A DNA stretch of 64,000 bases from Sporosarcina pasteurii (GTDB lineage: Bacteria > Bacillota > Bacilli > Bacillales_A > Planococcaceae): positions 1,798,001 to 1,862,000 of the forward strand of contig NZ_CP160452.1 in the NCBI RefSeq assembly GCF_041295575.1, read 5' to 3'. The position numbers and the translations under genes were made by a program. The first letter of the stretch is position 1, and each line of letters starts with the position of its first letter. Shown here in pieces: positions 9,004 to 16,638 of this stretch. Under the pieces are notes generated by a model. The model did no database searches and was not told the DNA's origin. It worked only from the letters and a program-made list of their open reading frames with translations.

Positions 9004-9585
9004 TTACTTTTTTATAACTTCTATATTGCGTACCTGACTGTTTGGTTTATCGTTATCAAAAAAGAATTGAACAATGATTCCATTTTTCTTATCTCTGTAC
9101 TCAATTCCTACACCATACATCTCCACAAATTTTAGGTATCTATAAGATTCACCATAATTATGAACAACATCAGCAAATGTACTATTCAAATTTATTCCTT
9201 TCATTGTAGATATCGATGTATCTATAGGCTCAGTAACCAGGGTTAACTCCTTAACTATATCTTTTTCAACTCGCATTAATATTTTAGGATTTCGCTTCAA
9301 AGCAAGATAAATCACATTATTTTCTATTTGGGATGTATCGTCCTTATCGATCAAGGAGCCAACCTGTATTTGGTCTAAACCCTCACCTAATAATTCAGTA
9401 CTCTTTTGGAGTAACACTGGAAATTTGAATACTAATACAATAACTATCGAAAAACTAAAGACAGAAATAATAAAGGCCTTCCATTTCCTAAACACTATGA
9501 CAACAACAAACAAGATCAGCAAGAGCAAAGCAATTATCACAGTAAGTCCTATTGCTTCCACCTTCTTTTTAACATCATATTTCAT
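9004..9585 (-). CDS. Hypothetical two-helix membrane protein
   Basis: I do not recognise this 193-residue protein. Two hydrophobic segments (about 12-32 and 36-58) are followed by a soluble C-terminal domain of about 130 residues, rich in beta-prone stretches (IIVQFFFDNDK, VRNIEVIKK). It lies in the AT-rich accessory segment among other small secreted or membrane proteins. The start ATG has GAAAGG directly adjacent, which is poor spacing, so the exact start is uncertain. The product looks like a real protein (long open frame, hydrophobic pattern), but no function can be assigned. Confidence 0.6.
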   Translation of the reverse strand: MKYDVKKKVEAIGLTVIIALLLLILFVVVIVFRKWKAFIISVFSFSIVIVLVFKFPVLLQKSTELLGEGLDQIQVGSLIDKDDTSQIENNVIYLALKRNPKILMRVEKDIVKELTLVTEPIDTSISTMKGINLNSTFADVVHNYGESYRYLKFVEMYGVGIEYRDKKNGIIVQFFFDNDKPNSQVRNIEVIKK

Positions 9586-9650
9586 CCTTTCAAAGTCATT
9601 TTTAAATTAGGACGAAATTAAATCTATTAAGGTAACATGTCTACAACAAA

Positions 9651-9702
9651 ATGGTCCTATTACTGAATAAGCGCTAATCCTAATTAAAGAATTGCGCCCG
9701 TT
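9651..9702. repeat. GCGCCC-family short repeat, copy B
   Basis: About 52 bp sharing CCTATTACTGAATA, GCGCTAATCCT, and GAATTGCGCCCG in the same order as the copy at 10229-10281. GCGC(T)AAT and ATTGCGC form an imperfect inverted repeat, so the unit can fold into a hairpin. Confidence 0.7.
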
Positions 9703-9717
9703 AGCTGAAGTTCCCCG

Positions 9718-10113
9718 TTAGTATTTCTCGATTTTTATTGTTATATTTTCTTCGCTAATTGTTACGTTTTCTGCTTCAGATACTTTCTTTATAGAATCCT
9801 CAACTATTTGTTGGATCATCGTATCATCAACTTTTACATTCTTTGGGAAACCTACTGATACAGACATTTCTTTAATATTACCACCTAATGTTATTGCTAT
9901 TGATTCACTATCAATTTCTGTTCGTTCTGTAATAGCTACTATTATTTCATTTTGTAATTCTGTTAATAATTCAGCATCTCCCTGATCACCAACTACTACT
10001 TCCTGCTCGCTATCGGTCAATACTAATTCTGATGCTTCTTCTTTCTCTCCATTACACCCAACTAACAAGATTGAACAAAATATAATTCCTGAAATTACAG
10101 CTTTTTTTATCAC
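9718..10113 (-). CDS. Putative lipoprotein, unknown function
   Basis: A 131-residue protein with a signal peptide and lipobox ILLVGC (C20), an acidic linker, and a C-terminal domain with alternating helix and strand (IVEDSIKKVSEAE, VTISEENITIKIEKY). The start is a GTG at 10111-10113 with AAAGGGG 9 bases upstream. It would be lipidated by Lgt. I do not recognise the family. It sits between two GCGCCC repeats and is followed downstream by the 9004-9585 membrane protein gene on the same strand, 132 bases away. Confidence 0.65.
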   Translation of the reverse strand: MIKKAVISGIIFCSILLVGCNGEKEEASELVLTDSEQEVVVGDQGDAELLTELQNEIIVAITERTEIDSESIAITLGGNIKEMSVSVGFPKNVKVDDTMIQQIVEDSIKKVSEAENVTISEENITIKIEKY

Positions 10114-10228
10114 TTCTAAATTCCCCTTTCAAAAATCAATTGCACATTCCACAACAATTTTCCATACGTGAATTTGACGGTACGTATTGGTAAAAGTTCC
10201 AGATTAAACAATAACCTTATTTCACTAA

Positions 10229-10281
10229 ATGTCCCTATTACTGAATAGGCGCTAATCCTTATTAGAGAATTGCGCCCGATT
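10229..10281. repeat. GCGCCC-family short repeat, copy C
   Basis: The clearest copy: CCTATTACTGAATAGGCGCT, then AATCCTTATTAGAGAATTGC and GCCCGATT. GGCGC-(T)AAT pairs with ATTGCGCC. There is no T run on either side, so it is not a terminator. Confidence 0.7.
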
Positions 10282-10287
10282 GTTGCA

Positions 10288-10404
10288 CTATTCCTGTTTT
10301 AAATCATTATCTTTTTCCTTATCTTCTCCAAATAAAAACCCAAGTCCAATAAGAAAAGTGAGTGAATTAACAATTAGTAATAAAACTGATAAAAACTTCC
10401 TCAC
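10288..10404 (-). CDS. Small membrane protein, 38 residues
   Basis: A short reading frame starts at a GTG (10402-10404), 12 bases after a strong AAGGAGG site. It reads MRKFLSVLLLIVNSLTFLIG, LGFLFGEDKEKDNDLKQE, then TAG. One hydrophobic helix (about 3-25) is followed by a short charged cytoplasmic tail, the usual build of a single-pass small membrane protein. It lies 39 bases downstream of the AraC-type regulator on the same strand, so it may be co-transcribed with it. No homologue is recalled; the good ribosome site and composition argue for a real gene. Confidence 0.5.
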   Translation of the reverse strand: MRKFLSVLLLIVNSLTFLIGLGFLFGEDKEKDNDLKQE

Positions 10405-10442
10405 GGCTAATTAATTCCTCCTTTTTCCGAACCGGTTTTCCA

Positions 10443-11345
10443 TCACCTGGCAGTAGTATTATCTTCAAAATTTAAATTTACAGGTTCATTAGATAAACCT
10501 TCTGTGGGGCTTTGTTCTGTCACTGGGACACTATCGTCTACAACTTCAAAACCAAGTTTGTCCATCCAAATTTGACCAGATCCATTTAACAACACACCAA
10601 ATGCTATTACTTCACTTTTTATTGGTATATCCAATACAACACTGAAATGATTCCATTCGTTTGTTCCTTTGATTGGACGATTCATCATATTATCAAAGGC
10701 AAGGACTTCACCAGAAGAATGATCGACACGCATCCACAAACCGGCACTTTCTTTAATATCTGTACTCTTCACAAATGCGGAAAATCGAACTCGTTCTCCC
10801 CGATATTTATCTGACTTAATTTGTTGCATCAATGTCGCAAAACTTCTTGCTTTTTCATCCTTTGATTTCAAATATGCCGAGTAATTACCACTATGTACAA
10901 CACTGTTGTCTAAACCAGTTTCATAATCAAATGGCGATTCCCCCGTCATAATCCAACCGTTAGGTGCGTTATCCTTTGTACTCAAAATTAACTCTCCTTT
11001 GCTAACTAATTTTCTAAGCAGTTTCCGATAATCTCCTGGTGTCATGTCGTAAACTTTCTTAAAGGCTCTTGTAAAAGATTCCTGCGAATTAAATTGATAG
11101 GTTATAGCTATGTCAATCACTCTTTGATCCGTAGTAATTAACTCTCTCGCACTTTGGGTCATTCGCCGTTCTCTTATATATTCAGCAATTGATTTTCCAA
11201 TAATCTTTTGGAAAATACGTTGAAAATGAAATCTCGAATAACCAACATGTTCAGCCAAAAGGTTGATCTGCAATTCATCAGTCAGATGTTGTTCAATAAA
11301 ATTTAATGATCTTTGAATAGCATTTTCATGGTATTTATAAGACAT
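10443..11345 (-). CDS. AraC-family regulator with carbohydrate-binding-like C-terminal domain
   Basis: Transcription factor of 300 residues. The AraC-type double helix-turn-helix is at the N-terminus (about 8-108; VGYSRFHFQRIFQKIIG and FNSQESFTRAFKKVYDMTPGDYR). The C-terminal domain (about 125-270) has a jelly-roll pattern seen in carbohydrate-binding modules: NGWIMTGESPFDYE, HSGNYSAYLKS, RGERVRFSAFVKS, GLWMRVDHSSG, FDNMMNRPIKGTNEWNHFSV and a final beta strand. It may sense a sugar or a cell-wall or antibiotic compound (inference). The start ATG follows AGAGGTGA. Neighbouring small genes could be its targets, but nothing in the sequence proves this. Confidence 0.8.
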   Translation of the reverse strand: MSYKYHENAIQRSLNFIEQHLTDELQINLLAEHVGYSRFHFQRIFQKIIGKSIAEYIRERRMTQSARELITTDQRVIDIAITYQFNSQESFTRAFKKVYDMTPGDYRKLLRKLVSKGELILSTKDNAPNGWIMTGESPFDYETGLDNSVVHSGNYSAYLKSKDEKARSFATLMQQIKSDKYRGERVRFSAFVKSTDIKESAGLWMRVDHSSGEVLAFDNMMNRPIKGTNEWNHFSVVLDIPIKSEVIAFGVLLNGSGQIWMDKLGFEVVDDSVPVTEQSPTEGLSNEPVNLNFEDNTTAR

Positions 11346-11424
11346 TTGGTCACCTCTTAACCTTACAAACCCAGTATAACTAAGTATTTTTCAGGTAACT
11401 TGATTTTTTGTGCTAATGTTATAA

Positions 11425-11455
11425 AGGCGCAAACCTAAAGTTAAGATTTGCGCCT
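11425..11455. repeat. Perfect 9-bp inverted repeat of the GCGC family
   Basis: AGGCGCAAA and TTTGCGCCT flank a 13-base loop, upstream of the AraC-type gene. It resembles the hairpin core of the GCGCCC repeats. No T run follows on the plus strand; a short TTTAT follows on the minus strand. Confidence 0.55.
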
Positions 11456-11480
11456 ACCTCTACAATCTGGCCCGATAATG

Positions 11481-11520
11481 AAAAAACAGGGCGCCTTGTT
11501 TTTCCGTTAAAGCGCCCGTT
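11481..11520 (-). terminator. Terminator behind the 11.5-11.9 kb lipoprotein gene
   Basis: On the minus strand GGGCGC(TTT) pairs with (AAG)GCGCCC, followed by TGTTTTTT, 13 bases after the gene's stop. It appears to be a GCGCCC-family hairpin that has acquired a T run. Confidence 0.75.
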
Positions 11521-11532
11521 TGTTTGAAATAT

Positions 11533-11916
11533 TTAGCGTATATCTAATGAGAATGAGATTATGTCAAAACCGCCGCGTTCTCCATTGATATATACTTCAA
11601 TAGTATCAATATCTTTATCTGTTGTTAGGTGATATACATTTTGTTTTTTTGTGCCTGTGTCGGAGTTAGATACATCAAATTGAATCACCACTATGTTACC
11701 TTTTACATTATAATGAAAATCCGCATCCCCCTCTGATTGAAGAGTGATATAGTAACTATTTTTGTTTTCTTCTTTTAGCTGCAATTGAACATTTGGCTGT
11801 GTAGAATCCTGTACAAATTTCGGTATATCCTCAACCGCTGTTAGGTCGGTTACTGTTGAGGAGCATGCAGCCAAAACTGAAATAAGCATCAACATAACAA
11901 CAATAATTTTCTTCAT
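11533..11916 (-). CDS. Putative lipoprotein, unknown function
   Basis: A 127-residue protein with a signal peptide and lipobox SVLAAC (C18). The mature part is small and beta-rich (NVQLQLKEENKNSYYITLQS, FHYNVKGNIVVIQFDVS, TIEVYINGERGGFDIISFSL), suggesting an Ig-like or lipocalin-like fold. AGGAGG lies 8 bases before the ATG. A terminator follows, so it is a single-gene unit. Family not recognised. Confidence 0.7.
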   Translation of the reverse strand: MKKIIVVMLMLISVLAACSSTVTDLTAVEDIPKFVQDSTQPNVQLQLKEENKNSYYITLQSEGDADFHYNVKGNIVVIQFDVSNSDTGTKKQNVYHLTTDKDIDTIEVYINGERGGFDIISFSLDIR

Positions 11917-11947
11917 CTTTACATCCTCCTGTGTCTACGGCTAAAGG

Positions 11948-12004
11948 CTCCTATTGCAGAATGGACGCAAATTGCTCTCTACGCAATCGCGCCTTATAAT
12001 TGAA
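11948..12004. repeat. GCGCCC-family short repeat, copy E
   Basis: Has CTCCTATTGCAGAATGGACG, then CAAATTGCTC and GCAATCGCGCCTT in the same order as the other copies. Sequence is more diverged. Confidence 0.5.
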
Positions 12005-12032
12005 TAACTAAAATATGATTTCAATTATAAAA

Positions 12033-12197
12033 TCAATTTTGTTGAAGAGATTTAGAACACTCTGTTCTTCCCCATTCCTCTACTGTCTCATATGCTTTTT
12101 CAGGGGTATATCCTTTTCCTTCAGCCCCATTTATGTAGGAATGCTTGTAAAAAGTGTAGGCTAAAGAAACATATTGATTATTTAACCATATACTAGC
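12033..12197 (-). pseudogene. C-terminal remnant of an unidentified gene
   Basis: The minus strand is open from an upstream TAA to a TGA at 12033-12035 and reads like protein: IWLNNQYVSLAYTFYKHSY, INGAEGKGYTPEKAYETVEE, WGRTECSKSLQQN. There is no ATG, GTG or TTG with a ribosome site in this stretch, and its 5' side runs into the promoter region of the ferritin-like gene. It is probably the 3' end of a gene truncated by rearrangement. Family not recognised. Confidence 0.4.
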
Positions 12198-12224
12198 TTA
12201 GATATTGGATTGGAGGAGATTTTT

Positions 12225-12935
12225 TTGACTTCTAATATGCAAAATGGTTTTGGTACCAGTCCTATGGGTATGGGACTGGGGATGAATTTAACTAGTGACG
12301 CACATCTAATGGAAGACGTTTCAAAAGCAATTATTTTAGAAGTTCATGCTTATAATTTTTATCAAAGATTAATTCAATTAACTACCAATGAACAGTTCAG
12401 ACAGATTATTTTAAGAATACAGCACGATGAAATGAGGCATTATCATTGGTTTACAATGATTTTAAGTATGATGGGTGGACAACAACCACAAATTCCTCCT
12501 GGGGAATTACCAAGAGATTTTAAAGAAGGTGTACAAAAAGCAATTCAAAATGAATTAGAAGCTTCTTCTTTTTATCAGGATATTTCGTCAAGAGCAACAA
12601 CTCATCATGTTCAAATGCACTTCATGCATGCCTCGCATGATGAACAACGACATGCGGCTTGGTTGCAAAATATATTGATGATGGACAATATGAATATGAA
12701 TCATTCGAGTTCAAGAGAAGTTCCCAAAGGTTTAAAAATAGCTGAAAATCCCGCTTTTCAGGTAGGAAGTAAGGCTATTATACTTGCTGACCATAAGCCT
12801 AATATGAAGGGTGCTGAAGCTACAATTGTAGGTGCTTATGATACAACCGTGTATATGGTAGATTATATTTCTACTGCAGGAGAAAAAGTTAAAAATCATA
12901 AGTGGTTAGTAGAAAGTGAACTATCACCAGAATAA
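12225..12935 (+). CDS. Ferritin-like domain / DUF1541 (YdhK-type) fusion protein
   Basis: The 236-residue product joins two domains. The N-terminal half (about 25-155) is a ferritin-like four-helix bundle with diiron-type residues: EVHAYNFYQRL, HDEMRHYHW, NELEASSFYQ and HDEQRHAAW. The C-terminal half (about 170-232) matches DUF1541/YdhK: VGSKAIILADHKPNMKGAEA, TIVGAYDTTVYMVDY and VKNHKWLVESEL. It may bind or oxidise a metal, but activity is not known. The frame is open to a TTG at 12210 that lies inside the ribosome site; the TTG at 12225, 6 bases after GGAGGAG, is taken as the start (ATG at 12237 is an alternative). There is no signal peptide, so it is cytoplasmic, whereas YdhK itself is a lipoprotein. 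Confidence 0.8.
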   Translation: MTSNMQNGFGTSPMGMGLGMNLTSDAHLMEDVSKAIILEVHAYNFYQRLIQLTTNEQFRQIILRIQHDEMRHYHWFTMILSMMGGQQPQIPPGELPRDFKEGVQKAIQNELEASSFYQDISSRATTHHVQMHFMHASHDEQRHAAWLQNILMMDNMNMNHSSSREVPKGLKIAENPAFQVGSKAIILADHKPNMKGAEATIVGAYDTTVYMVDYISTAGEKVKNHKWLVESELSPE

Positions 12936-12974
12936 TTCGGTAATATTCTACTGATTGCGTAGAAGGCTTAATAA

Positions 12975-13169
12975 TTGATAAAAACCCTTCTCAAAAACTC
13001 TATTTTTGTCGTAGCGTTAAATTGTACTTTTGAAATCATTCTTCTGACGAACATGAAAAAGCAAGGTACTTTGGTCACTTATACAATAATAAATGTTATA
13101 ATTGTTTTACTGGTTAGAATGATTTCCGGTGAGAACTGTCTTCAACAATCGGGCCATATAGTGGAGTAA
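12975..13169 (+). CDS. Doubtful small hydrophobic ORF
   Basis: Sixty-four codons from a TTG that has AGAAGG 8 bases upstream. Two hydrophobic stretches (about 5-25 and 34-50) resemble a small membrane protein, but the C-terminal codons fall into a GCGCCC-repeat-like segment (CAACAATCGGGCC at 13144-13156), and no homologue is recalled. It lies 39 bases behind the ferritin-like gene. Kept as a weak candidate only. Confidence 0.25.
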   Translation: MIKTLLKNSIFVVALNCTFEIILLTNMKKQGTLVTYTIINVIIVLLVRMISGENCLQQSGHIVE

Positions 13170-13194
13170 CTCCATCTCGAAATGATTAAGAATA

Positions 13195-13226
13195 AAGAGT
13201 GCGATAATGACTATTTTCGCACTCTT
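13195..13226. terminator. Bidirectional terminator between the ferritin-like and AAA ATPase genes
   Basis: AAGAGTGCGA and TCGCACTCTT form a perfect 10-bp stem with a 12-base loop. A moderate T run follows on the minus strand (TTTATTCTT). It ends the ATPase transcript, whose stop is 22 bases away, and can stop plus-strand transcription too. Confidence 0.75.
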
Positions 13227-13247
13227 AATATAGCAACCCAAAAATTA

Positions 13248-15782
13248 TTATTTTGGTCTGTTTTTCTTAATAAATGCCTCACAGTCGTCAAGATATTTTT
13301 TCAACACTTCTGGCTCAGGTGTTTCTTCACCTAATCCAGAGGCCCTATCATGGACCCAGTTAGAAGATTCCGCCATCCCCTTTTCAATTTCCGTATAAAG
13401 CTCCGTAGTAAAAGGTGCCTTTTTCAATCTTTGAGTGTGTATAGCAGGGCTAAATCTCTGAACAGAGTCGTTAAATAGAATCTCTTCAATACATCTCTCC
13501 CAGGTCTCTCTTAATTGTTCGCACCAAAATTTAGCCCCTTCTTCATATTCTTTTATACTTCCAGGCTGATCTGGTGTGATCTTGTTGTAATTAGATGTAA
13601 GTTTTTGTAACTTATTTTTCAAATGAGCTATTCTGCTTCTCACAGGCATACCTATCCATGGTATAGAATCTTCAACTATACCAGTTGTTGTTTGAATTTT
13701 CCTTATAGTTGTGGTTAGATGTTCTATCCCCTGTTCTTCACATTTGTTTTGAAGAGCCAATAAGAATGTTAGATCATGCGTAAGGATTACTACCTGTTTT
13801 TGATGAGCTTCTTCTATTAATCGATTAGCAATAACTTCTCTTCGTTTATAATCTAAAGAAGAGACTGGATCATCAAATATTATACAAATGTTATTGTTAT
13901 GTATAGATGTTTCCGCTAAAAAGTTTGCTATAGCTATGGATCTTTGCTCACCTTCGCTCAATATATCCGAGGGCCTCTTTCCTTTGACTGTTAACTTATT
14001 TAAAGTAGCTCCTTTACTTCCCCTTTGTTTAATTTCTGCCGAAAATTCTGCTTTCAGTTTTTTACACTCTTCATTAAATACCTTTACATATTCACCCGTT
14101 ACATATTTTGAAAATAATTGATTTTGAATAAGAGTTATTGGGCGGGTCATGATTTTACAATTTTTAGCTAATTCAAGCCATTTACTATCCAACACAAACT
14201 TTTCGATATCTGATAATAACTTCTCGGCTTTTAGTTTATCAAAATATTCATTTTCCACTGCCTGAAGTTTTTCAATCTCATCTTGTATACTTTCAGAGTT
14301 CAATTCTAATATTTTTGTGGAAATATATTTGATTGCTGAATCTATTTTTTCTAAATTGAATTCATACGTATTGATGCAGTCATCCCATTCACAGGATTCA
14401 AGTGATTGCACTAGTTTTTGGCGTAAGTTCTTAAATCCGGTTTCCCCATCAACAAGATTTTCGTAAAGTTTAGGTTGATATTCTTTAAGCCACTCATCTA
14501 GTTTGGACTCCTTAGTAAAAATAGTACATTCTATGCTAGAGAAATCTTTTTTTATTTTTTCGATTTCACTTTCCTTAGTAATAAGATTCGTTTCTGCATC
14601 ACTTTTTAAGTACTTCCAATACTTTTCGACCAACATAATTCCATCTATATTCTGCTTACAAAAAATGCAATAATCAATTTTTCGTTCGACGGTTTGATAA
14701 TAGTTTTGAGCAGCCCTAATGAATTGTTTCCATTCCGGAGAACCCAAATTATATATATTATCATTTTTAAATTGAGAAAGTCCTTCCTCTGAAGAAATAA
14801 GTTTATATTCGTTTCTTTTTTCAATCAATAATTTAGTATTCGATAATCTCAATGAACTAAATTTATGATTAAGCATAATAATAGTATCTTTGCATTTCTC
14901 TAGATTAGATATTAATTGATTGTACTCACCTTTCTTAACATCTATATTCATTGATTGTAACTCGGCTTTACGCACTGTATTCTGTTCATTTGTCGTTATA
15001 TCTTCTTTGGAAACTTTAATAATCTCTTTAAATTGGTCAATATCTGACCTACTACCAAGGTTAGATACTGCTTGCTTTATAGAAGTTTCCTTATCAAAAG
15101 ACTTGATAAAATCATTTCGTAAATTTTTTGTGGAAATTTCCTCTTCAAATTTACTATTGATTTTTTCAATGTATAATAGAAAGTCGTCAAAAAACTTAAA
15201 TTCAGTTGGTGAAAATGATAATTCAGTTTCCTTTGTTAAATCATGTATAGCACTATAGGAATCGAACACCGTAATTCTCTTGTTATAAGCATGCCCTTTA
15301 TCGTCTGGGTATTTTAGTTCCTCTATATCCCCACTTTCATTCTCAAAAACAATTTTCGTTTTAGGCATTTCAGTAGTGTCACTGTATAGATTCGGCATTA
15401 TATTTTTATCGCCTCTGGAGATAAATATGTTGTTTAACAACCTAGTATAACTTGATTTTCCACTTCCATTTTTCCCATAAACCAGAGTGACTTTATCACC
15501 TATCGGCAAATTCTCCCCATTTCTTATTGCATTTACTCCATGTACACTTGCCAAGCCCTTCCATCTTATATTTGGTATATTGCTGGCAGTTTTGTTAACG
15601 GAAAAATTCAGCTCTTCTTTTTCAAATTCTCCAGTACATAATTTATTTTCCCTTTTAAAGATCTGAAAAATTTCGTCCAATCGTTGATCAGTAATTCGAT
15701 CGTTGCTTAATATCTTTTTTGCTATTACCTTTTGCCAATAAGGCTGTTTTTTTACCCATTCAATAATATCATTAGTTATCAC
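13248..15782 (-). CDS. PrrC/RloC-type AAA ATPase (AAA_13), probable phage-defence protein
   Basis: An 844-residue ABC/SMC-like ATPase. Walker A GKNGSGKS is at 103-110, a long coiled-coil middle part contains a C-x2-C (C372, C375 in YCIFCKQNI, as in zinc-hook RloC-like proteins), ABC signature LSEGEQRS is at 608-615, Walker B ICIIFDDP at 632-639 and the H-loop LTHD near 667. This layout is that of Pfam AAA_13, which includes the anticodon nucleases PrrC and RloC. The C-terminal domain has RETWE (758-762) and NWVHD (808-812), reminiscent of the nuclease Arg/Glu/His set, but I cannot confirm nuclease activity. The start is a GTG 5 bases after GAGGGG. It stands alone, low in GC, near a serine recombinase, which suggests a mobile defence gene. 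Confidence 0.85.
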   Translation of the reverse strand: MITNDIIEWVKKQPYWQKVIAKKILSNDRITDQRLDEIFQIFKRENKLCTGEFEKEELNFSVNKTASNIPNIRWKGLASVHGVNAIRNGENLPIGDKVTLVYGKNGSGKSSYTRLLNNIFISRGDKNIMPNLYSDTTEMPKTKIVFENESGDIEELKYPDDKGHAYNKRITVFDSYSAIHDLTKETELSFSPTEFKFFDDFLLYIEKINSKFEEEISTKNLRNDFIKSFDKETSIKQAVSNLGSRSDIDQFKEIIKVSKEDITTNEQNTVRKAELQSMNIDVKKGEYNQLISNLEKCKDTIIMLNHKFSSLRLSNTKLLIEKRNEYKLISSEEGLSQFKNDNIYNLGSPEWKQFIRAAQNYYQTVERKIDYCIFCKQNIDGIMLVEKYWKYLKSDAETNLITKESEIEKIKKDFSSIECTIFTKESKLDEWLKEYQPKLYENLVDGETGFKNLRQKLVQSLESCEWDDCINTYEFNLEKIDSAIKYISTKILELNSESIQDEIEKLQAVENEYFDKLKAEKLLSDIEKFVLDSKWLELAKNCKIMTRPITLIQNQLFSKYVTGEYVKVFNEECKKLKAEFSAEIKQRGSKGATLNKLTVKGKRPSDILSEGEQRSIAIANFLAETSIHNNNICIIFDDPVSSLDYKRREVIANRLIEEAHQKQVVILTHDLTFLLALQNKCEEQGIEHLTTTIRKIQTTTGIVEDSIPWIGMPVRSRIAHLKNKLQKLTSNYNKITPDQPGSIKEYEEGAKFWCEQLRETWERCIEEILFNDSVQRFSPAIHTQRLKKAPFTTELYTEIEKGMAESSNWVHDRASGLGEETPEPEVLKKYLDDCEAFIKKNRPK

Positions 15783-15864
15783 TTTCGCCCCTCACTCTCA
15801 ATTTTCAGTATGAAAATTCCACTTTATTTTATTTTTAAATAGCCATATTCTTTATAAAACAATT

Positions 15865-16080
15865 CTAATCGTCCTCATAAATGGAATAACTAAAATCAAT
15901 ATAATCTCCAAGCTCTTCGCCTTCCCCCTGATTCATCCCCCAACCATAGCGCTGATAATCCGTTCCTCCATCAATAAATATCGCGCCGCACTTACATCTC
16001 TTAAAATCATGGCTATGTGTTGATTCAATGACATCGTCGCACTTTTTGCAGCGAACCTTGTTTATCAATACTCTTTTCAT
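15865..16080 (-). CDS. Small zinc-ribbon-like protein (DUF7695-type)
   Basis: A 71-residue cytoplasmic protein with two cysteine pairs, VRCKKCDD (C11, C14) and KRCKCGAI (C29, C31), and the sequence INKVRCKKC, VIESTHSHDF and FIDGGTDYQRYG. This matches a small conserved family seen in phage and accessory regions, whose function is unknown. The cysteines would bind zinc. The gene has GAGGGGGTGG before its ATG and lies upstream of the AAA ATPase on the same strand (82-base gap). A helper role for the ATPase is possible but unproven. Confidence 0.7.
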   Translation of the reverse strand: MKRVLINKVRCKKCDDVIESTHSHDFKRCKCGAIFIDGGTDYQRYGWGMNQGEGEELGDYIDFSYSIYEDD

Positions 16081-16488
16081 AAGACCACCCCCTCTTCATT
16101 GTACCATTTCCGAGCATTGAATTTTCACGCGATTCAAAACTAATATTATTTTAATACTGTAGGGTCTAGACGTAGCGCAATCATTTTTAGTAATACTAGA
16201 AAGCATTGTGTATTCCGCTTTTAAAATATGGCTTGATTTCTCTCCATACATTGTTAAGGGTTGGAGTGCTTAACACTAATTCTGTGGCAGTTGCTATGTT
16301 AACGGTAGATCCGATACTCTCTACCATTTTAACGATTGAAATTACATGCCTCATATTCAGGATGAAAGGAAAAACTTTAATTTTATATGATTTTGCTATT
16401 AGAATATCCAAAATTACAAAGTATTATATTTCAGCTAGATCAAAAGCCGGCTGAAATATCTAGCCACCAATATTAATGGAGGCTAACA
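16081..16488. other. Noncoding region upstream of the recombinase pair
   Basis: About 400 bases between divergent genes, carrying their promoters. Frames are open on both strands at 16196-16454, but neither has a ribosome site or a recognisable product. The notable element is the inverted repeat at 16426-16459. One end of the mobile element could also lie here. Confidence 0.4.
16426..16459 (+). promoter_or_regulatory. Inverted repeat before the recombinase operon (possible operator)
   Basis: ATATTTCAGC and GCTGAAATAT are a perfect 10-bp inverted repeat with 14 bases between, 30 bases before the start codon of the small coupled gene. Position suits a repressor site; it could also be part of a recombination site. 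Confidence 0.4.
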
Positions 16489-16638
16489 ATGAACATTGAA
16501 CGTGTTTATACAAATGAAAGTAAATTAGAAGAAATTATAATTGATCTAATCGATAGTCAAATTGACCAAATAGTGAAAAACCTATATGCTAAAGATAACA
16601 CCACTACATCTCATGATGAAAGTAGTGATCAATCATGA
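16489..16638 (+). CDS. Small protein coupled to the recombinase, 49 residues
   Basis: Starts at an ATG with TGGAGG 6 bases upstream and reads MNIERVYTNESKLEEIIIDL, IDSQIDQIVKNLYAKDNTTT, SHDESSDQS. Its TGA overlaps the recombinase ATG in ATGA, so the two are translationally coupled. It is acidic and helical. Small genes of this kind are common directly before serine recombinase genes in Gram-positive mobile elements; an accessory or directionality role is inference. Confidence 0.65.
   Translation: MNIERVYTNESKLEEIIIDLIDSQIDQIVKNLYAKDNTTTSHDESSDQS

Noticed and set aside
9651-10281. GCGCCC hairpins as ordinary terminators
   Set aside because: Copies B and C have no T run on either strand; only the hairpin at 11481-11520 qualifies.
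16196-16454. Opposed ORFs of 71 (minus) and 82 (plus) codons before the recombinase
   Set aside because: Non-ATG starts, no ribosome site, no recognisable family, and mutual overlap; the region is better read as a promoter region.
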